Positions 9,392 through 18,613 of a stretch of DNA of 64,000 nt are shown here, piece after piece. The notes under the pieces are model-generated. The model saw only the letters and a program-made list of their open reading frames with translations. It searched no databases and was not told the origin of the DNA. A program made the position numbers and the translations under genes. The first letter of the stretch is position 1; each line of letters opens with the position of its first letter. The stretch comes from Sphingobium lactosutens (GTDB lineage Bacteria > Pseudomonadota > Alphaproteobacteria > Sphingomonadales > Sphingomonadaceae). The stretch is taken from positions 310,001 to 374,000 of the forward strand of contig NZ_QJQX01000054.1 of assembly GCF_013393185.1 (NCBI RefSeq), in the 5' to 3' direction.

Positions 9392-10426
9392 TCATAGGGA
9401 TGGCGGCGCGCTTGATTGCGCTTCCCGCAGTCTGAGCGGCGGGACATCCAGGTCGACCGGCTGTTCGCCCTCGATCAGGTCGATCAGATGGCGGGTCGCG
9501 ATCCGCGCCATCTCGCCGAAGGGACGCACGACGGTGGTGAGCGCAGGGGTCAGCATCTCGGCCAGCAGGCTGCCGTCGAAGCCGACGACCGTCAGCGCGG
9601 CGGGCACGGCTATGCCGCGTTCCGCCGCAACCTTGAGCACGCCGGCGGCCATGATGTCGTTGGCCGCGAAGATGGCGGTCGGCCGCGTCGGCAGGGACAG
9701 CAGGGTGCGGGCGCCCTCTATGCCCGCGTTCAGGCTATAGTCGCCTTCCGTTTCGCCGAGCAACGGCGTCCCCGTTTCCTCCAGCGCCGCGATGAAGCCA
9801 AGACGGCGTTCGCACGCCGACATCATCGCCTGCGGGCCGGTGATCATCGCGATCCGGCGATGGCCAAGCGACAGGAGATAGCGGGCGACATCCCCCGCCG
9901 CCTCGCGCTCCGGCGAGAGAAGGACCGTGCCATAGCCCGCGATCGGCACGGAAGAGAGCGCCACGGCATGGATGCGTTCCGCCTTCAGCGCTTCGGGCAG
10001 GCCGGCGATGCCGGACACCGGCGGCAGGACGACCAGACCGTCGACACGCGACCGGCGCGCGAAATCCAGCACATGGCCGATGCCGCCTTCTTCCGCCATC
10101 GGGACGGCGTGGCCAATCACCTCATAGCCGCGTCGCGTTGCCTCCTGCCCGACGCCGCGCTGGACGGTGTCGAGCACCAGTGCGTTGCGATCATGATGGA
10201 CCATGCCGATGAGCAGCGATCGGCCTATGGCGAGGGCGCGGGCACGCAGGCTGGGCTTGAAATTCAGCTTGTCGATCGCGGCCTGGATGCGTTCGCGCGT
10301 ATCCTTGTTGACCTTGGGACTTTTGTTGAGGACGCGGGACACGGTGCGGATGGATACGCCGGCCGCGTTCGCGACATCCGCGATGGTCGGTTCGCTTCCG
10401 CCAAAATCAAGCTGTGGATCGTCCAT
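9392..10426 (-). CDS. LacI family transcriptional regulator
   Basis: A 344-aa LacI/GalR protein. The N-terminal headpiece reads TIADVANAAGVSIRTVSRVLN (split: helix-turn-helix at residues 14-34), followed by the hinge helix region LRARALA and a periplasmic-binding-protein-like effector domain. It is divergent from the operon of TonB receptor, YdcF-like protein and S1/P1-type nuclease, and probably controls it in response to a small imported ligand, most often a sugar or nucleoside in this family. A CG-centred near-palindrome just before the receptor start (10565-10576) is a candidate operator. Confidence 0.88.
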   Translation of the reverse strand: MDDPQLDFGGSEPTIADVANAAGVSIRTVSRVLNKSPKVNKDTRERIQAAIDKLNFKPSLRARALAIGRSLLIGMVHHDRNALVLDTVQRGVGQEATRRGYEVIGHAVPMAEEGGIGHVLDFARRSRVDGLVVLPPVSGIAGLPEALKAERIHAVALSSVPIAGYGTVLLSPEREAAGDVARYLLSLGHRRIAMITGPQAMMSACERRLGFIAALEETGTPLLGETEGDYSLNAGIEGARTLLSLPTRPTAIFAANDIMAAGVLKVAAERGIAVPAALTVVGFDGSLLAEMLTPALTTVVRPFGEMARIATRHLIDLIEGEQPVDLDVPPLRLREAQSSAPPSL

Positions 10427-10446
10427 GCGCCGTCATCATTCCTGCT

Positions 10447-10474
10447 GTGGAGGCTCTTCTTAGGGAGCCTCCAC
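10447..10474. repeat. Inverted repeat between lacI-type gene and TonB receptor
   Basis: Perfect 10-base arms GTGGAGGCTC / GAGCCTCCAC separated by 8 bases, in the 169-base divergent region. It lies in the 5' leader of the LacI gene and could be a hairpin or an operator. Confidence 0.5.
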
Positions 10475-10564
10475 CCGCAATACAAATATCGGCCGGCTTT
10501 GCCCCACCGTCATGGGACTGTCATCCCGCGCGCCTAGGGCGCCCACCGCACCGCGCCGCACCAA

Positions 10565-10576
10565 GACAGCGCTATC
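10565..10576. promoter_or_regulatory. Candidate LacI-family operator
   Basis: GACAGCGCTATC, five of six positions symmetric around a central CG, as is usual in LacI-family operators. It lies 19 bases before the receptor ATG. No experimental support. Confidence 0.35.
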
Positions 10577-10595
10577 ATAAGCGATTGGGGTCCAT

Positions 10596-13079
10596 ATGCT
10601 GAAACTGAACACACTCCTTTACGGAGCGCTTCCGGCTGCCTGTCTTCTGGCTGCCCCGGTCCTCGCGCAGGATGCGCCGACGCCCGATGCGGCCGTCGGC
10701 GAGCAGACGGGTAGCGACATCATCGTCACCGGCTCGACCCGCGCCCAGCGCCGTTTCGACGTTTCCTATGCGATCAATTCGGTGTCGCAGGAGGACATAC
10801 AGAAGATCGCCCCCGTCAACATGGCCGACCTGATCGGCACGCTGCCCGGTTTCCAGACCGAAATCACCGGCGGCGAGGTACAGAATATCTACCGCATTCG
10901 CGGGCTGCCCAGCGATGGCGGCTTCGTCAGCTTCCAGCAGGACGGATTGCCGCTGTTTCATGAGAATGACGGCGTCTTCTTCCGCGGCGATGCGATCATC
11001 AAACCCGATCTGATGATGGATCGGCTGGAAGTCGTGCGCGGCGGCCCGGCGCCGGTCTATGCCAGCTATTCGGGCGCGATCGTCAACCAGATCACCGTCA
11101 CCGGCAGCGACACGCCGCGCGGCAAGGCCCAACTGACGCTGGGCGACACCGGTCTCTATCGTCTCGACGCCTATCAGGCCGGACCGATCAGCGACGATAC
11201 CTATTATGCGATCGGCGGCTTCATCCGCCAGCATGACGGCTATCGCGACAATGGCTTTCCCAACGACAGGGGCGGTCAGATCCGCGCCAACATCAAGCAT
11301 GATTTCGACAATGGATCGATCAAGCTGAGCGCCAATTATGTGAACGACCACAATGTCTTCTACTTGCCGATCCCGACGGCGGACCCGCGTGATCCCGCCA
11401 CGTCGCTGAACCAGTATATCGATTATTTCGAAGGCACGATGAATTCGCCGGCCTTCCGCAACGTCAACCTCAAATATCGCGACGGTGCGGGCGTCATCCA
11501 GAGCAAGACCAGCGATCTGGCCGATGGCCGCCACATGCGGATGTTCAATGTCGGCGTGCAATATGAGGGCGATTTCGACGGCTGGCTGGTGTCGGCCAAG
11601 GGCGGCTACACCCAGGGCAAGCTGAATTTCACAGCTTTCTATTCGACCACCAACCCGGCCGATGGCACGACCTTCGCCAACAGCTATCTGACCGCCGCGC
11701 GCAATGTCTTCGGCAGCGGGGTCGCATCGATGGGCTATGTTCTGGCGGGCACCAACACCGTCTATGACCCTGCCGCCGCATCGGGGCTGGTCATGTCGGG
11801 CCAGTATCGTGACATCGCTTCCAAATTCTATTCGGCGCAGGGCGACCTCAGCGTCGCACGGGCGTTCGATACGGGGCTTGGCAAGCATGACCTGAAACTT
11901 GGCCTCTATGCCAGCGCCTATGGCGAAACCAGCAAGTCGATCTATCAGAATTATCTGATCGAGGTCGCCGGCAAGCCGCGCACGCTCGACCTTGTCGCCT
12001 ATTCGGCGACCGGGCAGGCACTGGGCACCGTCACCGACAATGGCGTGCTCAACTATACCGGTACGCTCAATCAGGGCGACGCCGACGCGACCATGTTCGC
12101 CCTCTATGCCAACGACACCTGGGAAGTCGTGCCGGGCCTGCGCATCGATGCGGGCATCCGCCATGAGCGCTACAGCTACAAGGGCTGGGCCGCCGTGACC
12201 GAGCAGATCGACCTGGGCGATCCGACCACGCTGGCGGACAACACGACCCGCGGCTTCACCGGGGTGATCATCAACCGCGAATATAAGCCGGACATCACCA
12301 ACTGGACGGCGGGCGCCAATTACGATTTCAGCCGCAATTTCGGCGTCTATGTCCGTGCCTCGCACCTCGAAACGCCGCCATCGGTGCAGGTCGCCTCGTC
12401 GGTCAGCCCCACCGTCATCACGACCAAGGCCGACCAATATGAAGCGGGCCTGAAGTTCGCCGCCGGTCGCTCTTACCTCTATGTCACCGGCTTCTATACC
12501 AATTTCGACCCGCTCAACGCCTCTTTCCTGGCCTTCGATCCGACCACCGGCCGCAACGACGTGCCCGTGCCCTTCATCGGCGAAGCGCAGGTCAAGGGCG
12601 TCGAGTTTGACGGCATGGTGCAAGTGACGCCCTGGTTCTCGCTCAACGGCGCGCTGACGATCAGCGATCCCAAATATAAGAATTTCCAGAGCAGCACCGG
12701 CGCCGATCCGGAACAGGCCGAAGGCAAGCAGATCGTGCGCGAACCCAAAGTCTATGGCAATATCCGGCCGAGCTTCAGCTTCAGCGCGGGTGAGACGGAT
12801 TTCCAGATCTACGGCCGCTACAATTATATGGGCAAGCGCTATGTCGATCTTTACAACAACACCGCGCTGCCGGCCTATTCGACGATTGGTGCGGGTGTCA
12901 CCGCGACCCATGGATCGTGGCAGGTGCAGCTGCTGGGCGACAATCTGACCAATGCCCATGGCCTGACCGAAGGTAATACCCGGACCGACTCGCTGAGCGG
13001 GCAGGGCAGTTCCAGCGCCATCTATGGCCGTCCGATCTTCGGCCGGAACTTCCGCCTGGTGCTGAGCAAGAGCTGGTAA
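10596..13079 (+). CDS. TonB-dependent receptor
   Basis: An 827-aa outer-membrane receptor with a signal peptide ending near ALAAPVLAQ (residue 25), a TonB-box-like DIIVTGS near residue 40, a plug domain containing MADLIGTLPGF, YRIRGLP and RLEVVRGG, and a beta-barrel ending in the aromatic C-terminus SKSW. It imports a substrate too large or scarce for porins. Its stop overlaps the next gene's start (TAATG). The partners (YdcF-like and S1/P1-type nuclease) and the divergent LacI regulator suggest a nucleotide, phosphorylated or sugar-containing ligand, which is inference only. Confidence 0.92.
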   Translation: MLKLNTLLYGALPAACLLAAPVLAQDAPTPDAAVGEQTGSDIIVTGSTRAQRRFDVSYAINSVSQEDIQKIAPVNMADLIGTLPGFQTEITGGEVQNIYRIRGLPSDGGFVSFQQDGLPLFHENDGVFFRGDAIIKPDLMMDRLEVVRGGPAPVYASYSGAIVNQITVTGSDTPRGKAQLTLGDTGLYRLDAYQAGPISDDTYYAIGGFIRQHDGYRDNGFPNDRGGQIRANIKHDFDNGSIKLSANYVNDHNVFYLPIPTADPRDPATSLNQYIDYFEGTMNSPAFRNVNLKYRDGAGVIQSKTSDLADGRHMRMFNVGVQYEGDFDGWLVSAKGGYTQGKLNFTAFYSTTNPADGTTFANSYLTAARNVFGSGVASMGYVLAGTNTVYDPAAASGLVMSGQYRDIASKFYSAQGDLSVARAFDTGLGKHDLKLGLYASAYGETSKSIYQNYLIEVAGKPRTLDLVAYSATGQALGTVTDNGVLNYTGTLNQGDADATMFALYANDTWEVVPGLRIDAGIRHERYSYKGWAAVTEQIDLGDPTTLADNTTRGFTGVIINREYKPDITNWTAGANYDFSRNFGVYVRASHLETPPSVQVASSVSPTVITTKADQYEAGLKFAAGRSYLYVTGFYTNFDPLNASFLAFDPTTGRNDVPVPFIGEAQVKGVEFDGMVQVTPWFSLNGALTISDPKYKNFQSSTGADPEQAEGKQIVREPKVYGNIRPSFSFSAGETDFQIYGRYNYMGKRYVDLYNNTALPAYSTIGAGVTATHGSWQVQLLGDNLTNAHGLTEGNTRTDSLSGQGSSSAIYGRPIFGRNFRLVLSKSW

Positions 13080-14263
13080 TGCTGGGCCGGTCCCTGATGC
13101 TTGCCGCCACGATGGTCGTGGCGGCAAGCCAACCCGCCAGCGCGGGCGTGGCGCGTGATGCGCAGACCGAGGCGCTGTCGCAGCAGCTTTTCCCGCTGCT
13201 CGGCACGCTCGGCCGGTCGGCGCAGATGGTTGAGCAGGTGCGGGCGCAGCCTGCACTGGCTGCGACGCTGGCCGCCCGAGCGGCGCGCGTGGCCGCCTGT
13301 GCCGACGCCGCCGCCTGCATCGCCCATGCCTTGCTGTGGAGCGACGCCGAACGCACCGCGCTCGATGCGGCGATCGCCACCAGCGCGCGCGCGCCTCTGG
13401 AACGGGCGAACATCCTGGCCGATGACGGCATTGCCGGCCAGTTGCGACGGGAAATCGCTGGACTGAACGCGATCATCGCCACCTACGCGCTCGGCGAACC
13501 CTCCCGCTATCCCACGATCGACGGCCCGTCGGTCCCGGTCGACAGCCAGGAGGCGAAGGTGCGTTTGCAGGCGGCGGTTGCGCTCAGCGGCACGCCGCGC
13601 GAGGGCAGCGCGCAAACGCTCGATCGCAGCGTCGAACTGGCGCTGGCGCTGCTCGACGTCAACGACCGCACCGACGCCATCGGTTTCGAACCGATCGACG
13701 ATGGTCTTAACGCCGCGCCCATGGCCCATGCGCGCCGCGTCAACTGGAAACGCTATCGCTACAGCGCGATCATCCTCACCGGCATCGGTCCCGAGGTGCT
13801 GGACATGCCGCTCAGCCCCGGCGGCAAATATCATGTCCGTCTTGCGGCGAACCGTTTTGCCGATGGGGACGCGCCCTTCATCATCGTCAGCGGCGGACGC
13901 GCGCATCCGCGCGGCGCCATGTTCGCCGAAGCCATCGAGATGCGCCGGGCGCTGATCGACCGCTATGGCGTGCCGCCCGAAGCGATCGTCATCGAACCCT
14001 ATGCCCGGCACACGACCACCAATTTGCGCAACGCCACGCGCCGGCTGATGGCGTTGGGTGCGCCGCTGGATCGCGAGGCGCTGATCGTCTGCAACATGAC
14101 GCAGAGCGCCTATGTCGAAAGTCCGCTCTTCGCCGATCGCAACCTCAAGGAACTGGGCTATCAGCCGGGCCGGATCGGCCAGCGGCTGTCGCCCACCGAG
14201 CTGCTTTTCCGTCCCGACCCCGTGTCGGCGCGCGTCGATCCGCTCGACCCGCTCGATCCCTGA
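13079..14263 (+). CDS. Exported YdcF/DUF218 (ElyC/SanA-like) protein
   Basis: A 394-aa protein with an N-terminal signal peptide (cleavage near ASQPASAG). The last 170 residues form a DUF218 domain: the conserved AIILTGIG, FIIVSGGRAHP, EAIVIEPYARHTTTNLRNA and IVCNMTQSAY segments appear in order from about residue 230. Family members are membrane- or envelope-associated and some influence cell-wall precursor handling; the biochemical role is not established. The first 200 residues are helical and not recognised. It is coupled to the TonB receptor (TAATG) and followed 16 bases later by the nuclease gene, so it works in the same uptake context. Confidence 0.8.
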   Translation: MLGRSLMLAATMVVAASQPASAGVARDAQTEALSQQLFPLLGTLGRSAQMVEQVRAQPALAATLAARAARVAACADAAACIAHALLWSDAERTALDAAIATSARAPLERANILADDGIAGQLRREIAGLNAIIATYALGEPSRYPTIDGPSVPVDSQEAKVRLQAAVALSGTPREGSAQTLDRSVELALALLDVNDRTDAIGFEPIDDGLNAAPMAHARRVNWKRYRYSAIILTGIGPEVLDMPLSPGGKYHVRLAANRFADGDAPFIIVSGGRAHPRGAMFAEAIEMRRALIDRYGVPPEAIVIEPYARHTTTNLRNATRRLMALGAPLDREALIVCNMTQSAYVESPLFADRNLKELGYQPGRIGQRLSPTELLFRPDPVSARVDPLDPLDP

Positions 14264-14279
14264 CGTGCAGGAGGCAGTC

Positions 14280-15266
14280 ATGCGTAACATTATCCTCATC
14301 GTCGCCGCGCTCGGCTGCGCGCTGGCGGCATCGCCCGCTCTGGCTTGGGGCGAGCGCGCCCATGGGGTGATCGATCGCGCCGCGCTCGATGCCCTGCCGG
14401 CGGACGGCCCGGTCTTCCTGCGCAAACATGCCGACTATATCGCGGCCTCATCGACCATGCCCGACAGCTGGCGCAATGCGTCGGAACCTTTCTCGAAGAT
14501 CGAGGAAGATCCCAATCATGGCTGGTTCAGGGAGCAATTCGCTTTCCTGAAGCCCATTCCCCGGTCGCGCTACGAATTCATCCTGGCGCTGCATGACGAA
14601 TATCTGCGGATCAAGGACAGCGATCCGCAACGGGCCAGCCGCACCAATGTCCGCTGGACCGGAACGCTGCCCTATGCCGCAATGGAAAGCTATGGCCGGA
14701 TCGTCGTCTGCATGCGGCAGGTGCGCGCCGCTCAGGCGACCAGTGGCGACACATCCGTGCCCGAACGGAATTGCGCCTATCAGGTGGCTCTACTTGGCCA
14801 TTATATCGGCGACGGGGCGCAGCCGATGCATGATTCCGTCCACAGCGACGGCTGGCGCGGCGACAATCCCAAGGGGTTTACCACCGACCGTAGCGTCCAT
14901 GGCCGGTTCGAAAGCCAGTTCGTGGACCTCATCGCGCTGACGCCGGCCGACATTGCGGCGCGGGTCGGCGCGATCGGGCATCAACAGGGCGACCTGTTCG
15001 AGGCGGTCCTGTCCTTTCTGGATGATGCCGCCGCACGGCTGGAGACAGTCTACAGCCTCGAAAAGCTGGCCGGTTTCCGCGATCCGCGCGACACGGACGT
15101 GCGTGACACCGTCTATGCCCAGACCGCCACGGGCGCGACTATGCTCCGCGACATGCTCTACCGGGCCTGGCGGGAAAGCGCCGTTCCGCCTGCCGAAGTG
15201 TCGCCATCGCCGCTCGATCCGACGAATCCACGCTATAATCCGGCCACCGGTTCCGCACCGGGCTGA
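14280..15266 (+). CDS. Secreted S1/P1-type zinc nuclease-like protein
   Basis: A 328-aa exported protein. The signal peptide ends ASPALA and the mature chain would begin with Trp (residue 23) followed by His five positions on (WGERAH), as in P1 nuclease, where Trp1 and His6 bind zinc. The later motif HYIGDGAQPMHDS, about residues 178-190, matches the family's H-x3-D-x2-Q-P-x-H zinc site. Such enzymes cleave single-stranded nucleic acids and remove 3'-phosphates; the fold is shared with phospholipase C. A longer frame opens upstream, but the ATG here has AGGAGG eight bases before it and starts the signal peptide. Third gene after the TonB receptor. Confidence 0.85.
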   Translation: MRNIILIVAALGCALAASPALAWGERAHGVIDRAALDALPADGPVFLRKHADYIAASSTMPDSWRNASEPFSKIEEDPNHGWFREQFAFLKPIPRSRYEFILALHDEYLRIKDSDPQRASRTNVRWTGTLPYAAMESYGRIVVCMRQVRAAQATSGDTSVPERNCAYQVALLGHYIGDGAQPMHDSVHSDGWRGDNPKGFTTDRSVHGRFESQFVDLIALTPADIAARVGAIGHQQGDLFEAVLSFLDDAAARLETVYSLEKLAGFRDPRDTDVRDTVYAQTATGATMLRDMLYRAWRESAVPPAEVSPSPLDPTNPRYNPATGSAPG

Positions 15267-15359
15267 TTTCAATCGAACAGCCCCATATCATTAGACCGTG
15301 GACGAGCCGCCTAGAGGCCGCTATTTCCAGCCGTTCCATAATCAGGAGCTTATATCCTC

Positions 15360-15635
15360 ATGAACAACACCGATCTCGCCGAAGCGGTTGCCGCATCCCA
15401 CGACATCAGCAAGGCCGAGGCCCGCAAGCTGGTCGACAGCGTGATCGGCGCCATCGCCGATGCTGCGGCCAAGGGTGACGAAGTGTCGCTCAACGGCTTT
15501 GGCAAGTTCAAGGTCAAGGACAGCCCGGCGCGCCAGGGCCGCAACCCCGCCACCGGCGCCGTGATCGAGATCGCCGCCTCGAAGAAGCTGACCTTCACCC
15601 CCGCCAAGGCGGTCAAGGACCGGCTGAACGGCTGA
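15360..15635 (+). CDS. hup: HU family DNA-binding protein
   Basis: A 91-aa histone-like protein of standard HU/IHF length. It shows the dimerisation helices, the GFGKF turn near residue 46 and the arm sequence RQGRNPATG with the DNA-intercalating proline. HU bends and compacts DNA in the nucleoid. It is a single gene; the nearest AGGAG is 13 bases from the ATG, a rather long spacing. Confidence 0.95.
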   Translation: MNNTDLAEAVAASHDISKAEARKLVDSVIGAIADAAAKGDEVSLNGFGKFKVKDSPARQGRNPATGAVIEIAASKKLTFTPAKAVKDRLNG

Positions 15636-15656
15636 TCCGGGAGGCGGTCGCTTCCC

Positions 15657-15920
15657 ATGCATTTCGATGATCAGATGCATCGCTATTTCGGGACCACCGA
15701 CCTTGATGCGGTGATGCCCGAGGCGATGGCTGCGGGCATCGAGCGGATGCGCGTCGACCTTGGCCTGGAAACCAGCCAAGGTCGACGCTTCGCGCTCTGG
15801 TCCTTCCTCTTTCTCCTCGACGCGGCCCCCGATATCGACATGAGCTTCGATGATCCGGCCGACCGCGATGCCGCGCGCGCTTTCATGGACATGGTCGAAA
15901 AGGGGCCGTCGGCGGATTGA
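15657..15920 (+). CDS. Small conserved-looking protein of unknown function
   Basis: An 87-aa acidic protein without signal peptide. It has a hydrophobic centre (FALWSFLFLLDAAPDI) flanked by charged residues and a C-terminal DPADRDAARAF helix. It begins 21 bases after the HU stop with GGGAGG before the ATG, so it is probably co-transcribed with hup. No domain recognised. Confidence 0.65.
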   Translation: MHFDDQMHRYFGTTDLDAVMPEAMAAGIERMRVDLGLETSQGRRFALWSFLFLLDAAPDIDMSFDDPADRDAARAFMDMVEKGPSAD

Positions 15921-16227
15921 CGCCGCCCGGGCGCCGTCGCGCCTCCGTCATGACCGCGGATATCCTGTCCCCGAATAGGACAGGATGGGAGCGACGTCTT
16001 GCGCCATCCAGGCCGGATTCAAGGCGCCGCCATCGGCGGCACGGCGATCGGCCTGACGCTCCGCGCCTGCCTGTAGCGCTCCGGGCCAGTCGTCTTCCGC
16101 GACTATCCTTAATTGCAATTGTCGCAATGCGCGGCATCTTGTCATTATCTCCGGGGGAAGGGCGCCTGCCGGAAATCAGGGCGCATTTCCCCTGTGCACG
16201 GATTTCGATTGGCGCGGGACGGTCCAG
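15921..16227. other. Intergenic region with inverted repeat before the two-component system
   Basis: About 307 bases. It contains a perfect inverted repeat at 15962-15986 with 9-base arms ATCCTGTCC / GGACAGGAT and a 7-base spacer. It could be a terminator without a T-run for the hup unit or an operator for the following two-component system. Nothing else recognisable; short frames here look non-coding. Confidence 0.45.
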
Positions 16228-17841
16228 ATGTTTCAGCTTCGCGGTCTTGCCGGCAAGTTCAACCTCGCTGCCGATCCTGAATGGCTGATTTCATGGGGCC
16301 GGCTGATCGCGGTCCTGTTTGCGGCCCTGGCCATCTATCTCGATCCGACGCGCCCGGCCCGGTCGCTGAGCGAGGTTCGTGCCGTCCTTGCCGTCTACCT
16401 GCTTTTTTCGCTCTGCATGGCATGTGGGCTGTTGCGCAGACCCTTGACGCACCCGACCCACCTCGTCGCCCATGGCATAGACGTGCTGGCCCTTGCGATC
16501 CTTGTCTATCTCACCGACGAACTGGCCAGCCCCTTCTTTCCTTTCGTCCCCTTCATCCTGCTCGCGACGACCATGCGATGGGGCATGCGCGGCGCGGTGC
16601 TGGGGGCATTGGCGATGGAAATCATGATGATCGCCGTCGGCTGGCAGGATCTGACCGATGGAGAGTCGGAGCTTAACCTCCTCATCATCCGGTCGGCCTA
16701 TTTTCTGATCGCGGCCGCCATGCTGGGCTATTTCGGCGCCTGCCGCGCCCGTAGCAGCCATCGGTTCGCGCAGCTTGCCGGATGGTCGGCGGCGCCTGCC
16801 GATATGGACCGGCGCATGTGGTTGCAGGATGTGCTGGATCATGCCGCCAGGCTGCTCGGGGCGCAGCGCCTTCTTCTGGTCTGGCGCGATCAGGAGCGGC
16901 AAAGCAGCCATATCGTGATGTTCGGCCCCGACGGTTTGCAGGCGCGCGATGATCTGGCGCCAGCCTTCTGGCAAGACCGGACGGCGAGCTTCAAGGCCCA
17001 GCTTCTGTCCCCCAAGGTCGAAGCCGCGGAAATCAGCGCCATAGCGACGGCCACGGGCTGGCGCCAACTGACCATTGATCCGCATCGGCTGCGTTCCGCG
17101 CCTTTCGGAGGTTCCCGCAATATTGGCCGTCTCTTCATGTTCGACGCGCCCTTCCAGCATGAGGATACTTCCGCGCTTGCGCGGATCACCGCGCTGCGGA
17201 TCGGGCATGAGATCGAACGTTTCGACCTGATGAAGGCGATGGAAGATCGCGCCCGCGATCAGGAGCGGGTCCGTCTGGCGCGCGACCTTCATGACAGCGT
17301 GCTGCAGGATCTGACGGCCGCCTCTTTGCAGTTGAAGGCCATCGGCGCGGGTCTGAGCGCAAAGGCCCGTGAGCCTTTGAGCGGTGTCAGCAGCATGCTG
17401 GCGGAACAGCAACGGCGCATCCGGATTTTCCTGGAGAATAATTGGCCGGCGGACCCCGTATCCATGCAGCTTTCGGCGTCGCTGATGCAGACCGTCGACC
17501 TGCTTCGCGACCAGTGGGGATGTGAGATTGCGCTCAATGTCGATCCGGCCGGCATGGAAGCGAGCGCAGCGCTTCACCGGGAACTGGCGCAATTGCTGTG
17601 CGAGGCGACGGCCAATGCCGTGCGCCATGGCGGCGCCACGCGCATCAATGTCGACCTGTTCGCCGGGCCGGACAAGATACGCATGGATATTGCCGACAAT
17701 GGATGCGGCATGCGCCCGCAGGGAGGGCATGTCTCGATGCCCAGATCCCTTCGGTCCCGGGTCGAACATCTGGCCGGCAGCCTGGCCATCGTCCGCCATG
17801 CGCCCGGCCTGGCCATGACGATCGAAATGCCGGTTCCATGA
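16228..17841 (+). CDS. NarL-type sensor histidine kinase
   Basis: A 537-aa membrane kinase. About five or six hydrophobic segments occupy residues 15-170, followed by a GAF-like region (about 190-330), then the HisKA_3 dimerisation box ARDLHDSVLQD with the phospho-accepting His355, and an HATPase domain with CEATANAVRHGG and the glycine-rich DNGCGM. It overlaps the response regulator gene by ATGA. The membrane sensing module gives no clue to the signal. Confidence 0.9.
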   Translation: MFQLRGLAGKFNLAADPEWLISWGRLIAVLFAALAIYLDPTRPARSLSEVRAVLAVYLLFSLCMACGLLRRPLTHPTHLVAHGIDVLALAILVYLTDELASPFFPFVPFILLATTMRWGMRGAVLGALAMEIMMIAVGWQDLTDGESELNLLIIRSAYFLIAAAMLGYFGACRARSSHRFAQLAGWSAAPADMDRRMWLQDVLDHAARLLGAQRLLLVWRDQERQSSHIVMFGPDGLQARDDLAPAFWQDRTASFKAQLLSPKVEAAEISAIATATGWRQLTIDPHRLRSAPFGGSRNIGRLFMFDAPFQHEDTSALARITALRIGHEIERFDLMKAMEDRARDQERVRLARDLHDSVLQDLTAASLQLKAIGAGLSAKAREPLSGVSSMLAEQQRRIRIFLENNWPADPVSMQLSASLMQTVDLLRDQWGCEIALNVDPAGMEASAALHRELAQLLCEATANAVRHGGATRINVDLFAGPDKIRMDIADNGCGMRPQGGHVSMPRSLRSRVEHLAGSLAIVRHAPGLAMTIEMPVP

Positions 17842-18512
17842 CGCCATATAGCGTCTTCCTGGCCGATGATCATCCGGTGGTGCTTCGCGGCCTTGCCGAA
17901 CTGATCAATCTGGAAAAGGACTTCAGGGTCGTCGGCAGCACGAGCGAGCCGAAAAACGCCTTTGCGATGATCGACCGGCTGAAGCCCGATATCGCCGTGC
18001 TCGACATCAATATGCCGGATGTCAGCGGGCTCGCGCTGTTGCGCCGGATGCGCAACGCCGACCTTCCCGTGCGGGTGATATTCCTGACGGCCGTCATCAC
18101 CGACGCCCAATTGTCGGAAGCGCTGGCGAACGGCATATGGGGTCTGTTGCTGAAGGAATCCGCGCCCGACGCGCTGATCGATTGCCTGCGCCGTGTCGGG
18201 GCCGGATATCCATGGCTGCCCGATGAATTGGCGGCGCGGGCCAATCCGCCCTGGCATGAAGGCATCAAGCCCGGCCTGGATGCGCTGACGCCGCGCGAGA
18301 TGGAAATTGCCGGCCATGCATGCCGGGGCCTGTCGAACAGGCTGATCGCCAGTGAACTGGGGGCCAGCGAGGGGACGGTGAAGATTCATCTCCACAATAT
18401 CTTCCAGAAGCTGAAGATCCGGAACCGCACCGCCCTGGCGGCGATCTACTACAAGGGAAGTAGCGATTCCGGAGCAATCGGAATTGAGGCGGAAATGGCG
18501 CAAAGGAGCTAG
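17838..18512 (+). CDS. LuxR/NarL-type response regulator
   Basis: A 224-aa response regulator. Receiver domain: acidic pair D10-D11, phosphorylation site D56 (VLDINMPD), conserved K106. C-terminal LuxR-type helix-turn-helix: LTPREMEIAGHACRGLSNR and ASEGTVKIHLHNIFQKL. The longer frame upstream lies inside the kinase gene; the ATG at 17838 is the ATGA overlap with the kinase stop and starts the receiver exactly. It is the cognate partner of the preceding kinase. The aminotransferase gene 100 bases downstream could be a target, but nothing shows this. Confidence 0.92.
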   Translation: MTPYSVFLADDHPVVLRGLAELINLEKDFRVVGSTSEPKNAFAMIDRLKPDIAVLDINMPDVSGLALLRRMRNADLPVRVIFLTAVITDAQLSEALANGIWGLLLKESAPDALIDCLRRVGAGYPWLPDELAARANPPWHEGIKPGLDALTPREMEIAGHACRGLSNRLIASELGASEGTVKIHLHNIFQKLKIRNRTALAAIYYKGSSDSGAIGIEAEMAQRS

Positions 18513-18613
18513 GGACCTTTCCCTAACGGCGTATATAATTCCATGGATTCCGGGGCGACGCAGCTTGCCATAATATTGATCGCATCGGCGCCGACGGGGG
18601 AGCAGCGATCATC

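Noticed and set aside
10575..13256. Long 893-codon open frame antisense to the TonB receptor
   Set aside because: The plus-strand frame has signal peptide, plug and barrel motifs; the antisense frame has no recognisable domain and mirrors the GC-rich codon pattern.
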